Translations under genes and position numbers: made by a program | In this document: positions 39,970 through 48,944 of the stretch, one piece after another | Layout: every line of letters begins with the position of its first letter | Numbering within the stretch: the first letter of the stretch is position 1 | DNA from: Clostridiales bacterium | GTDB lineage: Bacteria; Bacillota; Clostridia; Oscillospirales; Oscillospiraceae | DNA: 64,000 nucleotides | NCBI GenBank assembly: GCA_004557655.1 | Contig: SFGJ01000003.1 | Span: forward strand, 62,001-126,000 | Direction: 5' to 3' | Notes under the pieces: generated by a model | What the model was told of the DNA's origin: nothing | Databases searched by the model: none | The model's input: the letters and a program-made list of their open reading frames with translations, nothing else

Positions 39970-42210
39970 TTACAGCAGGGTCATCTGCTCCCGCCCCTGG
40001 TCCTCCTCCCGCAGCAGCGCGCCGGCGGCGGGGATGCTGCGCACCCGGTAGCGGCTGAGATTCACTATGCCGCTGTCTGCGAAGTCGCACACACGCTCCA
40101 GGTGATACCGGGGCTTTATGTTCATCACCGCCACGCCCTGGGTAGAGCGGGTGGACTTGGGGGCCAGAAGAGAGGTGTGCAGCAGCAGTGCCCGCGGCTC
40201 TGTGCTGATGAGGGCCAGCTCCCTGTCCTCCGTCAGGTGCAGCAGCGCCGTGAGAGGGCTCTTGTCCGAGTAGGCGCCTGTGAGTTTGCGGCGGTTGGAT
40301 GTGGTGGCATAGGCCGACAGGGCGACCCGGGCGCACTTGCCGTTCTCAAAGAAGAACAGCAGGTGGCCGCTGTAATCCCCCGGCAGCACCATATCTATGA
40401 CCTTTTCATCCTCGTCCATGCCCAGCTTGGTGGGCAGGTAATCGCCCAGCAGGGATGCCTTGCTGTCGGCAAAGTCGGCGGCCCGGACCTTATACACCTG
40501 CTGGCGGTCGGTGAAAAACATCAGCTCGGTGTTGTTGGTGGCTTCCACCCGGCGGAAAAGCTCATCGCCCTCCTTAAACTTCTGGTCGCCGCCCATGCGC
40601 AGAGACAGGGGGGTGATCTTCTTGAAATAGCCCTCCCGGGACAGGAACAGCGTCACGGGATAGTCCGGGATGTCCTCCGGCTCCTCCTCGTACTCCACCT
40701 CATGGCTGTAGATGATCTCGGTCTTTCGGGGCTGTGCGTACTTTTTCCGAACATCCTCCAGCTCGCTCACGATGATCTTGCGGATCCGTGCGGGCTTTTT
40801 CAGCGTATCCTCCAGATCCTCTATCTCCCCCTCCAGGGAGGCAGTTTCCTGTACTCTCTTGAGGATGTATTCCTTATTGATGTTGCGCAGCTTGATCTCC
40901 GCCACATACTCTGCCTGCACCTGGTCGATGCCGAAGCCGATCATCAGGTTGGGAACCACCTCCGCCTCCTCCTCGGTCTGGCGGATGATCTCAATGGCCT
41001 TGTCGATGTCAAGCAAAATGCGTTTGAGGCCCTGCAGCAGGTGCAGCTTCTCCTGCTTCTTGTGCAGCACGAAGTACACCCGTCTCCGCACGCATTCCGT
41101 GCGCCAGGCCAGCCACTCCTCCAACAGCTCCCGCACACCCAGCACTCTCGGCATCCCTGCGATGAGGATGTTGAAGTTGCAGCTCACGGTGTCCTGCAGG
41201 GGGGTCAGGCGGAAGAGCTTCTGCATGAGCTTGTCGGGGTCTGCGCCCCGCTTGAGATCCACCGCCAGCTTCAGGCCCGAGAGGTCCGTCTCGTCCCGCA
41301 TATCGCTGATTTCCTTGATCTTCCCGGCCTTCATCAGCTCGGAGACCTTGTCCAGAATGGCCTCCAGAGAGGTGGAATAGGGGATCTCGTAGATCTCAAT
41401 GATATTCTCGCTCTTTAAGTAACGGTACTTGGCCCGGACCTTCACGCCGCCCCGGCCGGTTTCATAGATGCGGCGCAGCTCCTCCGGCTCGCACAAAATC
41501 TGCCCTCCGGTAGAGAAATCCGGAGCAAGCAGGGTAGAGGCGATGTCGTGGTCGGGGTTTTTTAGGAGGCCAATGGTGGTGTCGCACACCTCGCCTAAGT
41601 TAAAGCCGCAGATCTGGGATGCCATACCCACGGCAATGCCCTGATTGGCGCTCACCAGCACATTGGGATAGGTGGTGGGCAGCAGGGCGGGCTCCTTGGT
41701 GGTGTTGTCGTAGTTGTCCACAAAGTCCACGGCATCGCAGTCCAGATCCCGGAAAAGCTCCGCGCAGATGGGGGCCAGCTTTGCCTCGGTATAGCGGCTG
41801 GCGGCGTAGGCCATGTCCCGGGAGTAGACCTTGCCGAAATTGCCCTTGCTGTCCACGAAGGGGTGCAGCAGCGACTCATTGCCCTTGGCCAGACGCACCA
41901 TGGTCTCGTAGATGGCGGCGTCGCCGTGGGGATTCAGACGCATGGTCTGGCCCACAATGTTGGCGGATTTGGTGCGGTTTCCCGTCAGCAGGCCCATCTT
42001 GTACATGGTGTACAGCAGCTTGCGGTGGGAGGGCTTGAAGCCGTCGATCTCCGGGATGGCTCGGGAGACGATAACGCTCATGGCGTAGGGCATGTAGTTC
42101 TCGTCCAGGGTAGAGGTGATGGGCTGCTCCACCACTGTACCCCGCAGCCCCATAACATTGGGGTCTGCGGTGGGATGGACGGCTTTCGGTTCTGTTTTCT
42201 TCTTTGCCAT
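39970..42210 (-). CDS. parC: Topoisomerase IV-type subunit A (ParC-like)
   Basis: A 746-residue type IIA topoisomerase A subunit, shorter and more divergent than the gyrA of this window. The breakage domain has NPHGDAAIYETMVRLAKGN and the catalytic Tyr in AAYAASRYTEAKL. No GyrA-box is evident, which fits decatenation/relaxation (topoisomerase IV type) rather than negative supercoiling. The position equivalent to E. coli ParC Ser80 is Ala (GDAA). A DUF-free beta-pinwheel follows. It works with the ParE-like protein of the same operon. Exact activity is inferred. Confidence 0.92.
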   Translation of the reverse strand: MAKKKTEPKAVHPTADPNVMGLRGTVVEQPITSTLDENYMPYAMSVIVSRAIPEIDGFKPSHRKLLYTMYKMGLLTGNRTKSANIVGQTMRLNPHGDAAIYETMVRLAKGNESLLHPFVDSKGNFGKVYSRDMAYAASRYTEAKLAPICAELFRDLDCDAVDFVDNYDNTTKEPALLPTTYPNVLVSANQGIAVGMASQICGFNLGEVCDTTIGLLKNPDHDIASTLLAPDFSTGGQILCEPEELRRIYETGRGGVKVRAKYRYLKSENIIEIYEIPYSTSLEAILDKVSELMKAGKIKEISDMRDETDLSGLKLAVDLKRGADPDKLMQKLFRLTPLQDTVSCNFNILIAGMPRVLGVRELLEEWLAWRTECVRRRVYFVLHKKQEKLHLLQGLKRILLDIDKAIEIIRQTEEEAEVVPNLMIGFGIDQVQAEYVAEIKLRNINKEYILKRVQETASLEGEIEDLEDTLKKPARIRKIIVSELEDVRKKYAQPRKTEIIYSHEVEYEEEPEDIPDYPVTLFLSREGYFKKITPLSLRMGGDQKFKEGDELFRRVEATNNTELMFFTDRQQVYKVRAADFADSKASLLGDYLPTKLGMDEDEKVIDMVLPGDYSGHLLFFFENGKCARVALSAYATTSNRRKLTGAYSDKSPLTALLHLTEDRELALISTEPRALLLHTSLLAPKSTRSTQGVAVMNIKPRYHLERVCDFADSGIVNLSRYRVRSIPAAGALLREEDQGREQMTLL

Positions 42211-42289
42211 GAAAGATAATTCCTTTCGTATTCAAACTGGCGGGAGGATGCCAGGAATGACCCCGCCAAAAAGCGCTCTGGTTGTATGT

Positions 42290-42500
42290 GTGCCGGGCGC
42301 GATAACCGCCACCCCGCCCTACGCATAACAGGAAGCCGGTGCGACCGGGACGATGTAGGCATCGTCCCCTACGGAGTGTCTACCGATGGCCGTGTGTAGG
42401 GGCCGATGCCCACATCGGCCCGCCGGGTTTTGCGCCGGACTCTCTGTAAACCACCGTGTCATTGCGAAGCCAGTGCGCACACTGGCTGTGGCAATCCGTC
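42290..42500. repeat. REP-like intergenic repeats
   Basis: A block of imperfect palindromic repeats. Includes GTGTAGGGGCCGATGCCCAC-type DNA (about 42392-42415) and, at 42458-42497, a GTCATTGCGAAGC unit ending CTGGCTGTGGCAATCC that pairs with itself through GCCAGTG / CACTGGC. Related starts occur at 5672 and 24697. No coding sequence is evident. Confidence 0.6.
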
Positions 42501-42503
42501 CCC

Positions 42504-42662
42504 AAAGCCTCCCTTGCCTAAAGGGAGGGGGACCAGCCGCGGGCTGGTGGAGGGATTTGTGCGGGGAAGAATCCCCCAGTCACGGCTTCGCCGTGCTTAG
42601 GCAAGGGGGCCATCAACCCCTCCGACGCTTCGCACATCTCCCCTTACACAGGGGGAGGCTTT
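42504..42662. mobile_element. MITE-like element with terminal inverted repeats
   Basis: About 159 bp bounded by AAAGCCTCCC (42504-42513) and its reverse complement GGGAGGCTTT (42653-42662). Inner complementary stretches (CTTGCCTAA and TTAGGCAAG) lie close to the ends. No coding capacity. Target duplication is not clear. It lies between the parC-like gene and the GIY-YIG gene. Confidence 0.55.
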
Positions 42663-42679
42663 TTATTCCCTTGCTCCGC

Positions 42680-43504
42680 CTACCCCCGCCAATTTGCCAA
42701 GGGATAGGTGCCGTTTTCCTTCTTATAATCGGCCAACAGCTCATGCTCCCTCTGCTCGCAATTTTCGCAGACTTCGTACTCTAACAGCAGGAGCGGATAG
42801 TCCTTCACCTGCCAAATGGCGCGCCCGCCCTTGTGGTTGACAGCGGTGCCCCAGCCGTATTTTACATATTGCAGCACCCGCTGCCGCAGGCCGCCGCGTC
42901 CGTTAGCCTTGCCGATGTACAAAACGGTTTTGTCTGTGCATTGGCCGTATTTTTGCTCCAAAATTTCCGCCGGATAACCTTTTGCACGCAAATTGTCGGA
43001 GCCCTCAATAAAGGAAATGGGTAGCTTTTCCGGGACCAGCACTCGGTAAATGCCTGGCTGACACGGAAGCGAACTGCACTTTGTCCGATGGAGTTCTTCC
43101 AAAGTGGAGACCGTTGGGTTCTTTTTATACAGTTCCCTTAAATGGCAAAACAGTCGAAGTAAGGTCCCCTCCGCAATGCTGCGGCAAGTAAGCGTTCCCT
43201 GGCAAAAGTAGTCGCGCCGAAAATGCCATGTCAGACAGGCAAGGGTCGCTAAATATGGGAGTTCTTCCGTACTCAAATTGTCCATCTGCTCGTCGCGCAT
43301 GCCATACAGTGACAACACATACGGGTAATTGCTTAGAAAGTAACCTGCCTCATAGTTCCTTTTAATTAAATCGCTTATTGGGAAAGTTATTACCCGAAAC
43401 TTTTCATCAAAGCTGTATACGGAATACTGGCGGCACAGCTCTTTTAGTATCGGGTCGCGGTCAACACTTTCCAAAAATGAAATATCTTTATCAAGCCTGT
43501 CCAT
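42680..43504 (-). CDS. GIY-YIG domain protein with DUF6508-like N-terminus
   Basis: A 274-residue protein of two parts. Residues 1-150 contain a helical domain with a LTWHFRRDYFCQGTL segment that looks like DUF6508-type proteins. Residues 155-274 carry a GIY-YIG-like nuclease fold (PGIYRVLVPEKL, VLYIGKANGRGGLRQRVLQYVKYGWG and GRAIWQVKDY). Relatives are small stand-alone nucleases or adaptors of unknown role. Its ATG lies 6 bp after the parE-like stop, with GAGGGG overlapping that stop, so it is translated with the topoisomerase genes. Codon use and Cys-rich N-terminus differ somewhat from its neighbours. Activity is not shown. Confidence 0.72.
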   Translation of the reverse strand: MDRLDKDISFLESVDRDPILKELCRQYSVYSFDEKFRVITFPISDLIKRNYEAGYFLSNYPYVLSLYGMRDEQMDNLSTEELPYLATLACLTWHFRRDYFCQGTLTCRSIAEGTLLRLFCHLRELYKKNPTVSTLEELHRTKCSSLPCQPGIYRVLVPEKLPISFIEGSDNLRAKGYPAEILEQKYGQCTDKTVLYIGKANGRGGLRQRVLQYVKYGWGTAVNHKGGRAIWQVKDYPLLLLEYEVCENCEQREHELLADYKKENGTYPLANWRG

Positions 43505-43510
43505 TTCCCC

Positions 43511-45499
43511 TCAGCTCACATCGATCATATCCAGATACTTATACCCGTTCTCGGCGATATACTCCTTCCGCCCCGCCAGGTTGTCCCCCAGCAGGAGGTC
43601 AAAAATGCGCTCGGTCTCTGCGGCCTCGTCCGGCAGGACCTTTACCAGCCGCCTTGTCTCCGGGTTCATGGTGGTCAGCCACATCATCTCCGGGTCGTTT
43701 TCACCCAGTCCCTTGGAGCGGTCGACTTTCACCTTCTTGCCCTCCAGAGACTTGAGGATGTCCGCCTTCTCCTTCTCGGAGTAGGCAAACCAGGTCTTCT
43801 CCTTGCAGGTGATCTCAAACAGGGGCGTTTCCGCGATGTAGACATAGCCCTCTCGGATGAGGGTGGGACACAGGCGGTAGAGCATGGTGAGGATCAAGGT
43901 GCGGATCTGGAACCCGTCCACATCGCCATCGGTGCAAAGGATGACCTTGCTCCAGCGGAGATTGTTCAGGTCAAACTGGTTCAGGTCCTTCACCGCCTTG
44001 CCATGCACCTCCACGCCGCAGCCCAGGACCTTCATCAGATCCGTGATAATATCGCTCTTAAAGATCCGGGGATAGTCGGCCTTCAGGCAGTTGAGGATCT
44101 TGCCCCGGACGGGCATCAGCCCCTGGAACTCCGCATCCCGGCTCTGCTTGCAGGCGCCCAGAGCGGAGTCGCCCTCCACGATGTAGATCTCCCGCTTGCT
44201 CACGTCCTTGGTGCGGCAGTCCACGAACTTCTGCACCCGGTTGGCAATGTCGATCTTCTCCGTCAGCTTCTTTTTCTGGTTGATACGGGTCTTCTCTGCC
44301 GTTTCCCGGCTGCGCTTATTAACCAGCACCTGGTTGGCGATCTTGTCCGCGGCTTCGGGATTTTCGATGAAGTACACCTGCAGCTGCTCCCGGAGGAAGT
44401 CGTTCATGGCGTCCTGAATGAATTTGTTGGTGATGGACTTCTTGGTCTGATTTTCGTAGCTGGTCTGGGTGGAGAAATTGTTGCTGACCAGGATCAGGCA
44501 GTCCTGCACATCGGGATAGGTGATCTTCGTCTCGTCCTTGGTGTACTTCCCGGTGTCCTTCAGATACTTGTCGATGGCGTACACAAAGGCCAGGCGTGTG
44601 GCCTTTTCCGGGGAGCCGCCGTGCTCCAGAAAGCTGGAGTTGTGGTAATGCTCCACCAGGGACTGCTTGTTGGAAAAGCAGCAGGCTATGTTCATTTTCA
44701 CCTTATATTCGGGCTTGTCCTCCCGGTCACGGCCCCGGCGTTCACATTCCCAACACACAGGCTCGGTAAAGGCGTCCTGCCCTGCCAGCTCCCGGATGTA
44801 GTCGGCGATGCCGTTTTCATAGAGGAAATCCTCACTGTCGAAGGCGGAGCCGTTCTGACTGCGCAGGCGGAAGGTGACCCCGGCGTTCACCACGGCCTGC
44901 CGCTTCATTACATCCCGATAGTAAGACAGGGGGATGTGGATGTCCGTGAACACATCCAGATCCGGCAGCCAGTGAATGCGGGTGCCGGTCTTGCGCTTTT
45001 GGCTCTCCGGCAGGGGACGGGACTGCAGATCACCCACGATCTCGCCTTTTTCAAAGTGCAGGGAGTATTCTTTTCCCTCCCGCCAGACGGTGACGTCCAT
45101 GTAGCGGCTGGCATACTGGGTGGCGCAGGAGCCCAGGCCATTGAGACCCAGGGAAAACTCGTAGTTTTCGCTGTTTTCGTTGTCATATTTGCCGCCGGCG
45201 TACAGCTCGCAGAACACCAGCTCCCAGTTGAAGCGGCCTTCCTTTTCGTTCCAGTCCACCGGGCAGCCACGGCCCATATCCTCCACCTGAATGGAGAGGT
45301 CGGAAAATCTCGTCACGGTGATGAGCTGCCCATGGCCCTCCCGGGCCTCGTCAATGGCGTTGGACAGTATTTCAAATACGGCGTGCTCGCAGCCCTCCAG
45401 GCCGTCGGAGCCGAAGATGACCCCCGGACGCTTGCGCACACGATCCGCACCCTTGAGACTGGAAATGCTTTCGTTGTTGTAGTTCTTTTTCGTAGCCAT
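43511..45499 (-). CDS. parE: Topoisomerase IV-type subunit B (ParE-like)
   Basis: A 662-residue type IIA B subunit, clearly divergent from the gyrB at 3.7 kb. The GHKL ATPase has VFEILSNAIDEAREG, DMGRGCPVD and LGLNGLGSCATQYAS. The TOPRIM domain reads VEGDSALGACKQSRD, where GyrB has VEGDSAGGSA, and CTDGDVDGFQIRTL, where GyrB has DADVDGAHI. The catalytic Glu and Asp-x-Asp ligands remain. The last motif reads SKGLGEND in place of FKGLGEM. The ATG at 45499 is behind AGGAGGGC. It forms an operon with the GIY-YIG gene and, beyond the repeats, the parC-like gene. Confidence 0.92.
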   Translation of the reverse strand: MATKKNYNNESISSLKGADRVRKRPGVIFGSDGLEGCEHAVFEILSNAIDEAREGHGQLITVTRFSDLSIQVEDMGRGCPVDWNEKEGRFNWELVFCELYAGGKYDNENSENYEFSLGLNGLGSCATQYASRYMDVTVWREGKEYSLHFEKGEIVGDLQSRPLPESQKRKTGTRIHWLPDLDVFTDIHIPLSYYRDVMKRQAVVNAGVTFRLRSQNGSAFDSEDFLYENGIADYIRELAGQDAFTEPVCWECERRGRDREDKPEYKVKMNIACCFSNKQSLVEHYHNSSFLEHGGSPEKATRLAFVYAIDKYLKDTGKYTKDETKITYPDVQDCLILVSNNFSTQTSYENQTKKSITNKFIQDAMNDFLREQLQVYFIENPEAADKIANQVLVNKRSRETAEKTRINQKKKLTEKIDIANRVQKFVDCRTKDVSKREIYIVEGDSALGACKQSRDAEFQGLMPVRGKILNCLKADYPRIFKSDIITDLMKVLGCGVEVHGKAVKDLNQFDLNNLRWSKVILCTDGDVDGFQIRTLILTMLYRLCPTLIREGYVYIAETPLFEITCKEKTWFAYSEKEKADILKSLEGKKVKVDRSKGLGENDPEMMWLTTMNPETRRLVKVLPDEAAETERIFDLLLGDNLAGRKEYIAENGYKYLDMIDVS

Positions 45500-45536
45500 A
45501 TAGCCCTCCTGCCGGCGATTCCGACCATACTTCACT

Positions 45537-45565
45537 ATTTTATCGTATTTTTTTCATTCTGGCAA
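45537..45565 (-). promoter_or_regulatory. Promoter of the parE-like operon
   Basis: Minus strand TTGCCA (45565-45560), 17-bp spacer, TAAAAT (45542-45537), about 38 bp before the start codon. Confidence 0.72.
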
Positions 45566-45659
45566 GTGCTGCAGCGGAGTATGACAAAAAGACAAATAAG
45601 AGGTGAAAATGTTTAACGATTCTGCCTGGCATAACAAAAGCGCAACCACGAAAAACCAG

Positions 45660-45703
45660 CATTCCACATAGAGTTTTGCACAGTTTCCACAGGGTTTTCC
45701 ACA
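45660..45703 (+). promoter_or_regulatory. DnaA-box cluster upstream of parE-like gene
   Basis: Four head-to-tail 9-mers in 44 bp: CATTCCACA (45660), TTTTGCACA (45674, consensus match), GTTTCCACA (45683) and TTTTCCACA (45695, exact consensus). All point the same way, starting about 95 bp upstream of the -35. This is some 35 kb away from the oriC gap. A DnaA-responsive promoter or DnaA-titrating site is plausible. Confidence 0.68.
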
Positions 45704-45804
45704 TTGTTATGTAAACAGAAAATCCGAGAAAAAGTTGCATAATTTTTCTTGTCTACATAAAAAGGCACACGAGGCGGCAAAAGACGGGTTCTTTCTCCGT
45801 GCAA

Positions 45805-45837
45805 AAGCGGGTCCCAGGCTTTTCCTGAGGCCCGCCG
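45805..45837 (-). terminator. Terminator after the P-type-ATPase-like gene
   Basis: GCGGGCCTCAGG / CCTGGGACCCGC hairpin on the minus strand, then TTTT. Confidence 0.72.
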
Positions 45838-45846
45838 TAGGTGTTG

Positions 45847-47958
45847 TCAAAAATGCTTTACCTGCCCTGCCAGAAGCAGACCCGGCAGCAGCCACAAAAG
45901 CTGGAACAAGATCAGGCGCAAGGGCGTCAGAGAGGCGTATCCCCCCACGCCGGTGAGATAGTAGCACAGCAGGATGCCCGCTGCCGCCGCCAGAGTGGAA
46001 AGAGCGGTGACAAGCCGTACCGCCAGCAGCAGCTTGCGGCTGCCCAGCACCGTTTCGGCGTAGGGCATGAGCCCGTCCCGATAGACCAGAGCATAGGCGG
46101 GTCCCCGCTCCCGGGTCTTTTCCAGCAGAGAAAGGCGGGTCTCCACATCGGGGTAAATGGGCTTGGCGTCTACCTTGAAGCTGCGGCGCAAAAAAACCGG
46201 GGTAATGTTGCACCCACGCACTGCCAGCACCGGGGTAACACGGTTGCGCCGCAGCGCGCGCAGAGCCCAGTCCACATTCCGGGAGGGCTGGTACCGCAAG
46301 GCAAAAATTGCTGTGAGCTGGCCGTCCACCGCCAAAAACAATCCGGAGGACACCTTTAGCTCCTTGGGCAGGCGTACTTTCTGCTTGCGCATGAAGTAGG
46401 TGCTGCCCAGCAGCACCGTTTCCCCATGAATGGTGCCGCCAGCGCCCCCCTCCTCAAACCAGCGGAAATCATCCAGCTCCTCAGCCCGGCCGCCCTGGTC
46501 CGAAAGAAGCTGCTCCAAAATCGGCAGCGCCTGGCTGTCTGCCGCTCTGGCAACCGCCACCGCATAGGACAGCACTCTCCCCAGCTCCTCGCCGTAGATC
46601 TTCATGCCGTTGAGGGCCAGCGTCCCCGCTGGGTACAGGTCCTCGTCGGTGATGACCATGCGCTTCACGCCGCTGATGGCCCGGGCGCCGCAGTAGCCCG
46701 CCACAGCGCAGCCGCTGTGGGACAGGCGGCGGCTAAGGAGATACATGGGCAGTGGCCCGGCCAGAGGCAGGCACAGGGGCATGGCCGCCGTCAGCAGGGC
46801 GGACAGCACCCACATGGGCTGCTCCGGCTTTACATCGGACAAACACACCACGCCCGCCAGCACGCAGGCGGTGGCCAGCAACAGAGGCAGCACCGAGTTC
46901 TGCCATCTCTGGGGCAGATCCGGCGTCATGGTGTGGGTGTAGAATCCCTCCATGCGGCCTTGCTGCTTCACGGCGCCGGCCTCCGTTTTCTCCACACTCC
47001 AAGGAGGGGTGCCCCCCAGATCCGCCAGACGGAAGCATTCCCGCCGGCCGGCGCACCGCAAATAAACGCTCCACTGGCAGCAAAATACCACCAGTGCCAC
47101 CGCTCCCGTCAGAGGCGGATGCGCCCCGCCTTTAAAAAGGCACCATACGCAGTCGCCCAGACATATCAAAGTCAGCAAAAATGCTCCTCCCGCGCTGGTA
47201 AAACATTTGTCCCGCAGATTTCCGATCATATCCCGCCACAGGGGCAGGGCAAAAAGGGCCTGCAGCAGCAATAGTCCGCCGGCCGCGCCAAAGCGCAGGC
47301 AGGGTGTGTTGGTCCACACCTCCGGAAGCGGGACAAGCGCCTCCGCCGCCGTAATGCCCACCAGCAGCACCGCCGGGATGAGGCACCGCAGGGTGGCTCC
47401 CCGGTGGCGGCGGCACAGCCGCTTCTGGTCAAATTCCGCATCCGCCATATCCGGCTCCTGCCGGACGGGCTCTTCCGCGGGCAGGGATTCCCTTTTGTCC
47501 GTCAGGCTGCGGGCAAACCGCCTGGCCGCCGCCAGTCTTGCCCGGCGCAGGGCGGCCCTGCGGAGCTTGCGCGTCTCCCGCTCCTGCTGCTGCATCTCCT
47601 GTCGCCGCTGGGCGGACTCCTCCTCCATGACGGCGGACACGGTGCGATCCATCACGTCCTCCAAGGAAACCAGCCGCTCCCGTGGGGCGGCGCTCTCTTT
47701 GGAGTCCGCCATCGGGGATTCCGGCTCCGCAGGCTCCGGGACAGGCTCGGGGCAGGACGTACAGACGGGCTCCTCCGCCGGGGATGCAGGCTCCTCTGCC
47801 GGCGGCTGCTCCGGGGCGGCAGGTACCGCAGGCGCACCGGTGCCGAACTCCGCCAGAATGTCCTCCAGCGCAAATTCCTCCGACACGGGTACGCCCCGAA
47901 TCAGCTCCGCCGTATCCGACAAAGCCCTGTTCAGTTCTTCCTCCGTGTATTTGCTCAT
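45847..47958 (-). CDS. P-type ATPase-like membrane protein with degenerate motifs
   Basis: A 703-residue protein. Residues 1-190 are cytoplasmic: an acidic/proline-rich linker, then a highly basic helical stretch (KLRRAALRRARLAAARRFARS). About six to eight hydrophobic segments follow, including the P-type-like SALLTAAMPLCLPLAGPLPMYLLSRRLSHSGCAV. The place of the phosphorylation motif DKTGT reads VITDEDLYPAGTL, the TGD site reads AVRGCNIT and the GDGxND region reads LVYRDGLMPYAETV. All three are degenerate, so ATP-driven transport is unlikely. It sits 10 bp after rlmB. Function unknown; a sensor or structural role is possible. Confidence 0.75.
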   Translation of the reverse strand: MSKYTEEELNRALSDTAELIRGVPVSEEFALEDILAEFGTGAPAVPAAPEQPPAEEPASPAEEPVCTSCPEPVPEPAEPESPMADSKESAAPRERLVSLEDVMDRTVSAVMEEESAQRRQEMQQQERETRKLRRAALRRARLAAARRFARSLTDKRESLPAEEPVRQEPDMADAEFDQKRLCRRHRGATLRCLIPAVLLVGITAAEALVPLPEVWTNTPCLRFGAAGGLLLLQALFALPLWRDMIGNLRDKCFTSAGGAFLLTLICLGDCVWCLFKGGAHPPLTGAVALVVFCCQWSVYLRCAGRRECFRLADLGGTPPWSVEKTEAGAVKQQGRMEGFYTHTMTPDLPQRWQNSVLPLLLATACVLAGVVCLSDVKPEQPMWVLSALLTAAMPLCLPLAGPLPMYLLSRRLSHSGCAVAGYCGARAISGVKRMVITDEDLYPAGTLALNGMKIYGEELGRVLSYAVAVARAADSQALPILEQLLSDQGGRAEELDDFRWFEEGGAGGTIHGETVLLGSTYFMRKQKVRLPKELKVSSGLFLAVDGQLTAIFALRYQPSRNVDWALRALRRNRVTPVLAVRGCNITPVFLRRSFKVDAKPIYPDVETRLSLLEKTRERGPAYALVYRDGLMPYAETVLGSRKLLLAVRLVTALSTLAAAAGILLCYYLTGVGGYASLTPLRLILFQLLWLLPGLLLAGQVKHF

Positions 47959-47968
47959 AGTCCTCGCT

Positions 47969-48742
47969 TTACATCCGGCGGCGCACCGCCTCATATAACA
48001 ATATTGCCGCGGCAGCCGACGCATTCAGGGACGAGATATGCCCCTTCATGGGAATGCTCACCAGAAAGTCGCACTTTTCCCGCACCAGACGGCCCATGCC
48101 GCTGCCCTCCGAGCCGATGACGATGGCCGCCGGGCCCTTGAGATCTGCCTCATACAAATCTGTGGTGCCATCGGCGGCGGTGCCGTAGATCCACACGCCC
48201 TGCTTCTTCAGCTCCTCCAGGGTGGCGGGGAGATTGGCCACCCTCGCCACGGGCATATAGCTCACCGCCCCGGCCGAGGTCTTGCCTACAATGGCCGTGA
48301 GACCAGCCGAGCGGCGCTTGGGGATGATGACCCCGTGGGCGCCGGCGCACTCCGCCGTGCGGAGAATGGCTCCCAGATTGTGGGGGTCGGAGATCTCGTC
48401 GCACACCACCAGCAGCGCTGGCTCCCCCTTCGCTGCGGCGGCAGAAAGCAGCGACTGCACGGACACATACTCCCGCATAGCCGCCAGAGCAATGACCCCC
48501 TGGTGGGCGTGGGTTCGGCTCATGCCGTCCAGCTTGCGCCGGTCGGCCTCCACCACCACGATGCCCTTCTCCCGGGCGCGGGAGGCAATGTGGCCCAGGG
48601 TCTTGTCCGTTTCCCCCTTAGCCAGGTATATTTTATCAATATTCTCACCGGAGCGCAGCGCCTCGATAACGGCGTTGCGGCCCTCGATGATCCCGTCTGC
48701 CTCCGCCTGGAGCAGGGGCCGTTGTTTGTTGTTTTCTCTCAT
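47969..48742 (-). CDS. rlmB: 23S rRNA (guanosine-2'-O)-methyltransferase RlmB
   Basis: A 257-residue SpoU-family (SPOUT) RNA methyltransferase. The N-terminal substrate-binding domain has IIEGRNAVIEALRSG. The catalytic knot has CDEISDPHNLGAILRTAECAGAHGVIIPKRRSAGL, VIGSEGSGM and SIPMKGHISSLNASAAAAILLYE. It would 2'-O-methylate a guanosine of 23S rRNA (G2251 in E. coli). It heads the leftward operon with the P-type-like gene. The ATG follows GAGGACG. Confidence 0.94.
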   Translation of the reverse strand: MRENNKQRPLLQAEADGIIEGRNAVIEALRSGENIDKIYLAKGETDKTLGHIASRAREKGIVVVEADRRKLDGMSRTHAHQGVIALAAMREYVSVQSLLSAAAAKGEPALLVVCDEISDPHNLGAILRTAECAGAHGVIIPKRRSAGLTAIVGKTSAGAVSYMPVARVANLPATLEELKKQGVWIYGTAADGTTDLYEADLKGPAAIVIGSEGSGMGRLVREKCDFLVSIPMKGHISSLNASAAAAILLYEAVRRRM

Positions 48743-48861
48743 CGTTCGTCCTCATGTGGATAGAATATGTAAATGGTATACATAAAATAGTATAGCACAT
48801 ACAGGGCATAATAGAAAGGCCAATTCATAGAAATTTTACAGGACACGCGGTTTTTTCGCCC

Positions 48862-48890
48862 TTGTCTGCCCTTTATTTATATGGTATACT
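48862..48890 (+). promoter_or_regulatory. ftsH promoter
   Basis: TTGTCT, 17-bp spacer, TATACT, about 55 bp before the ATG. Confidence 0.72.
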
Positions 48891-48944
48891 TCCAATAAAT
48901 GCAATTGATCTCTGCACAGAGATTTTCAGCGGAAGGAGACCCCT

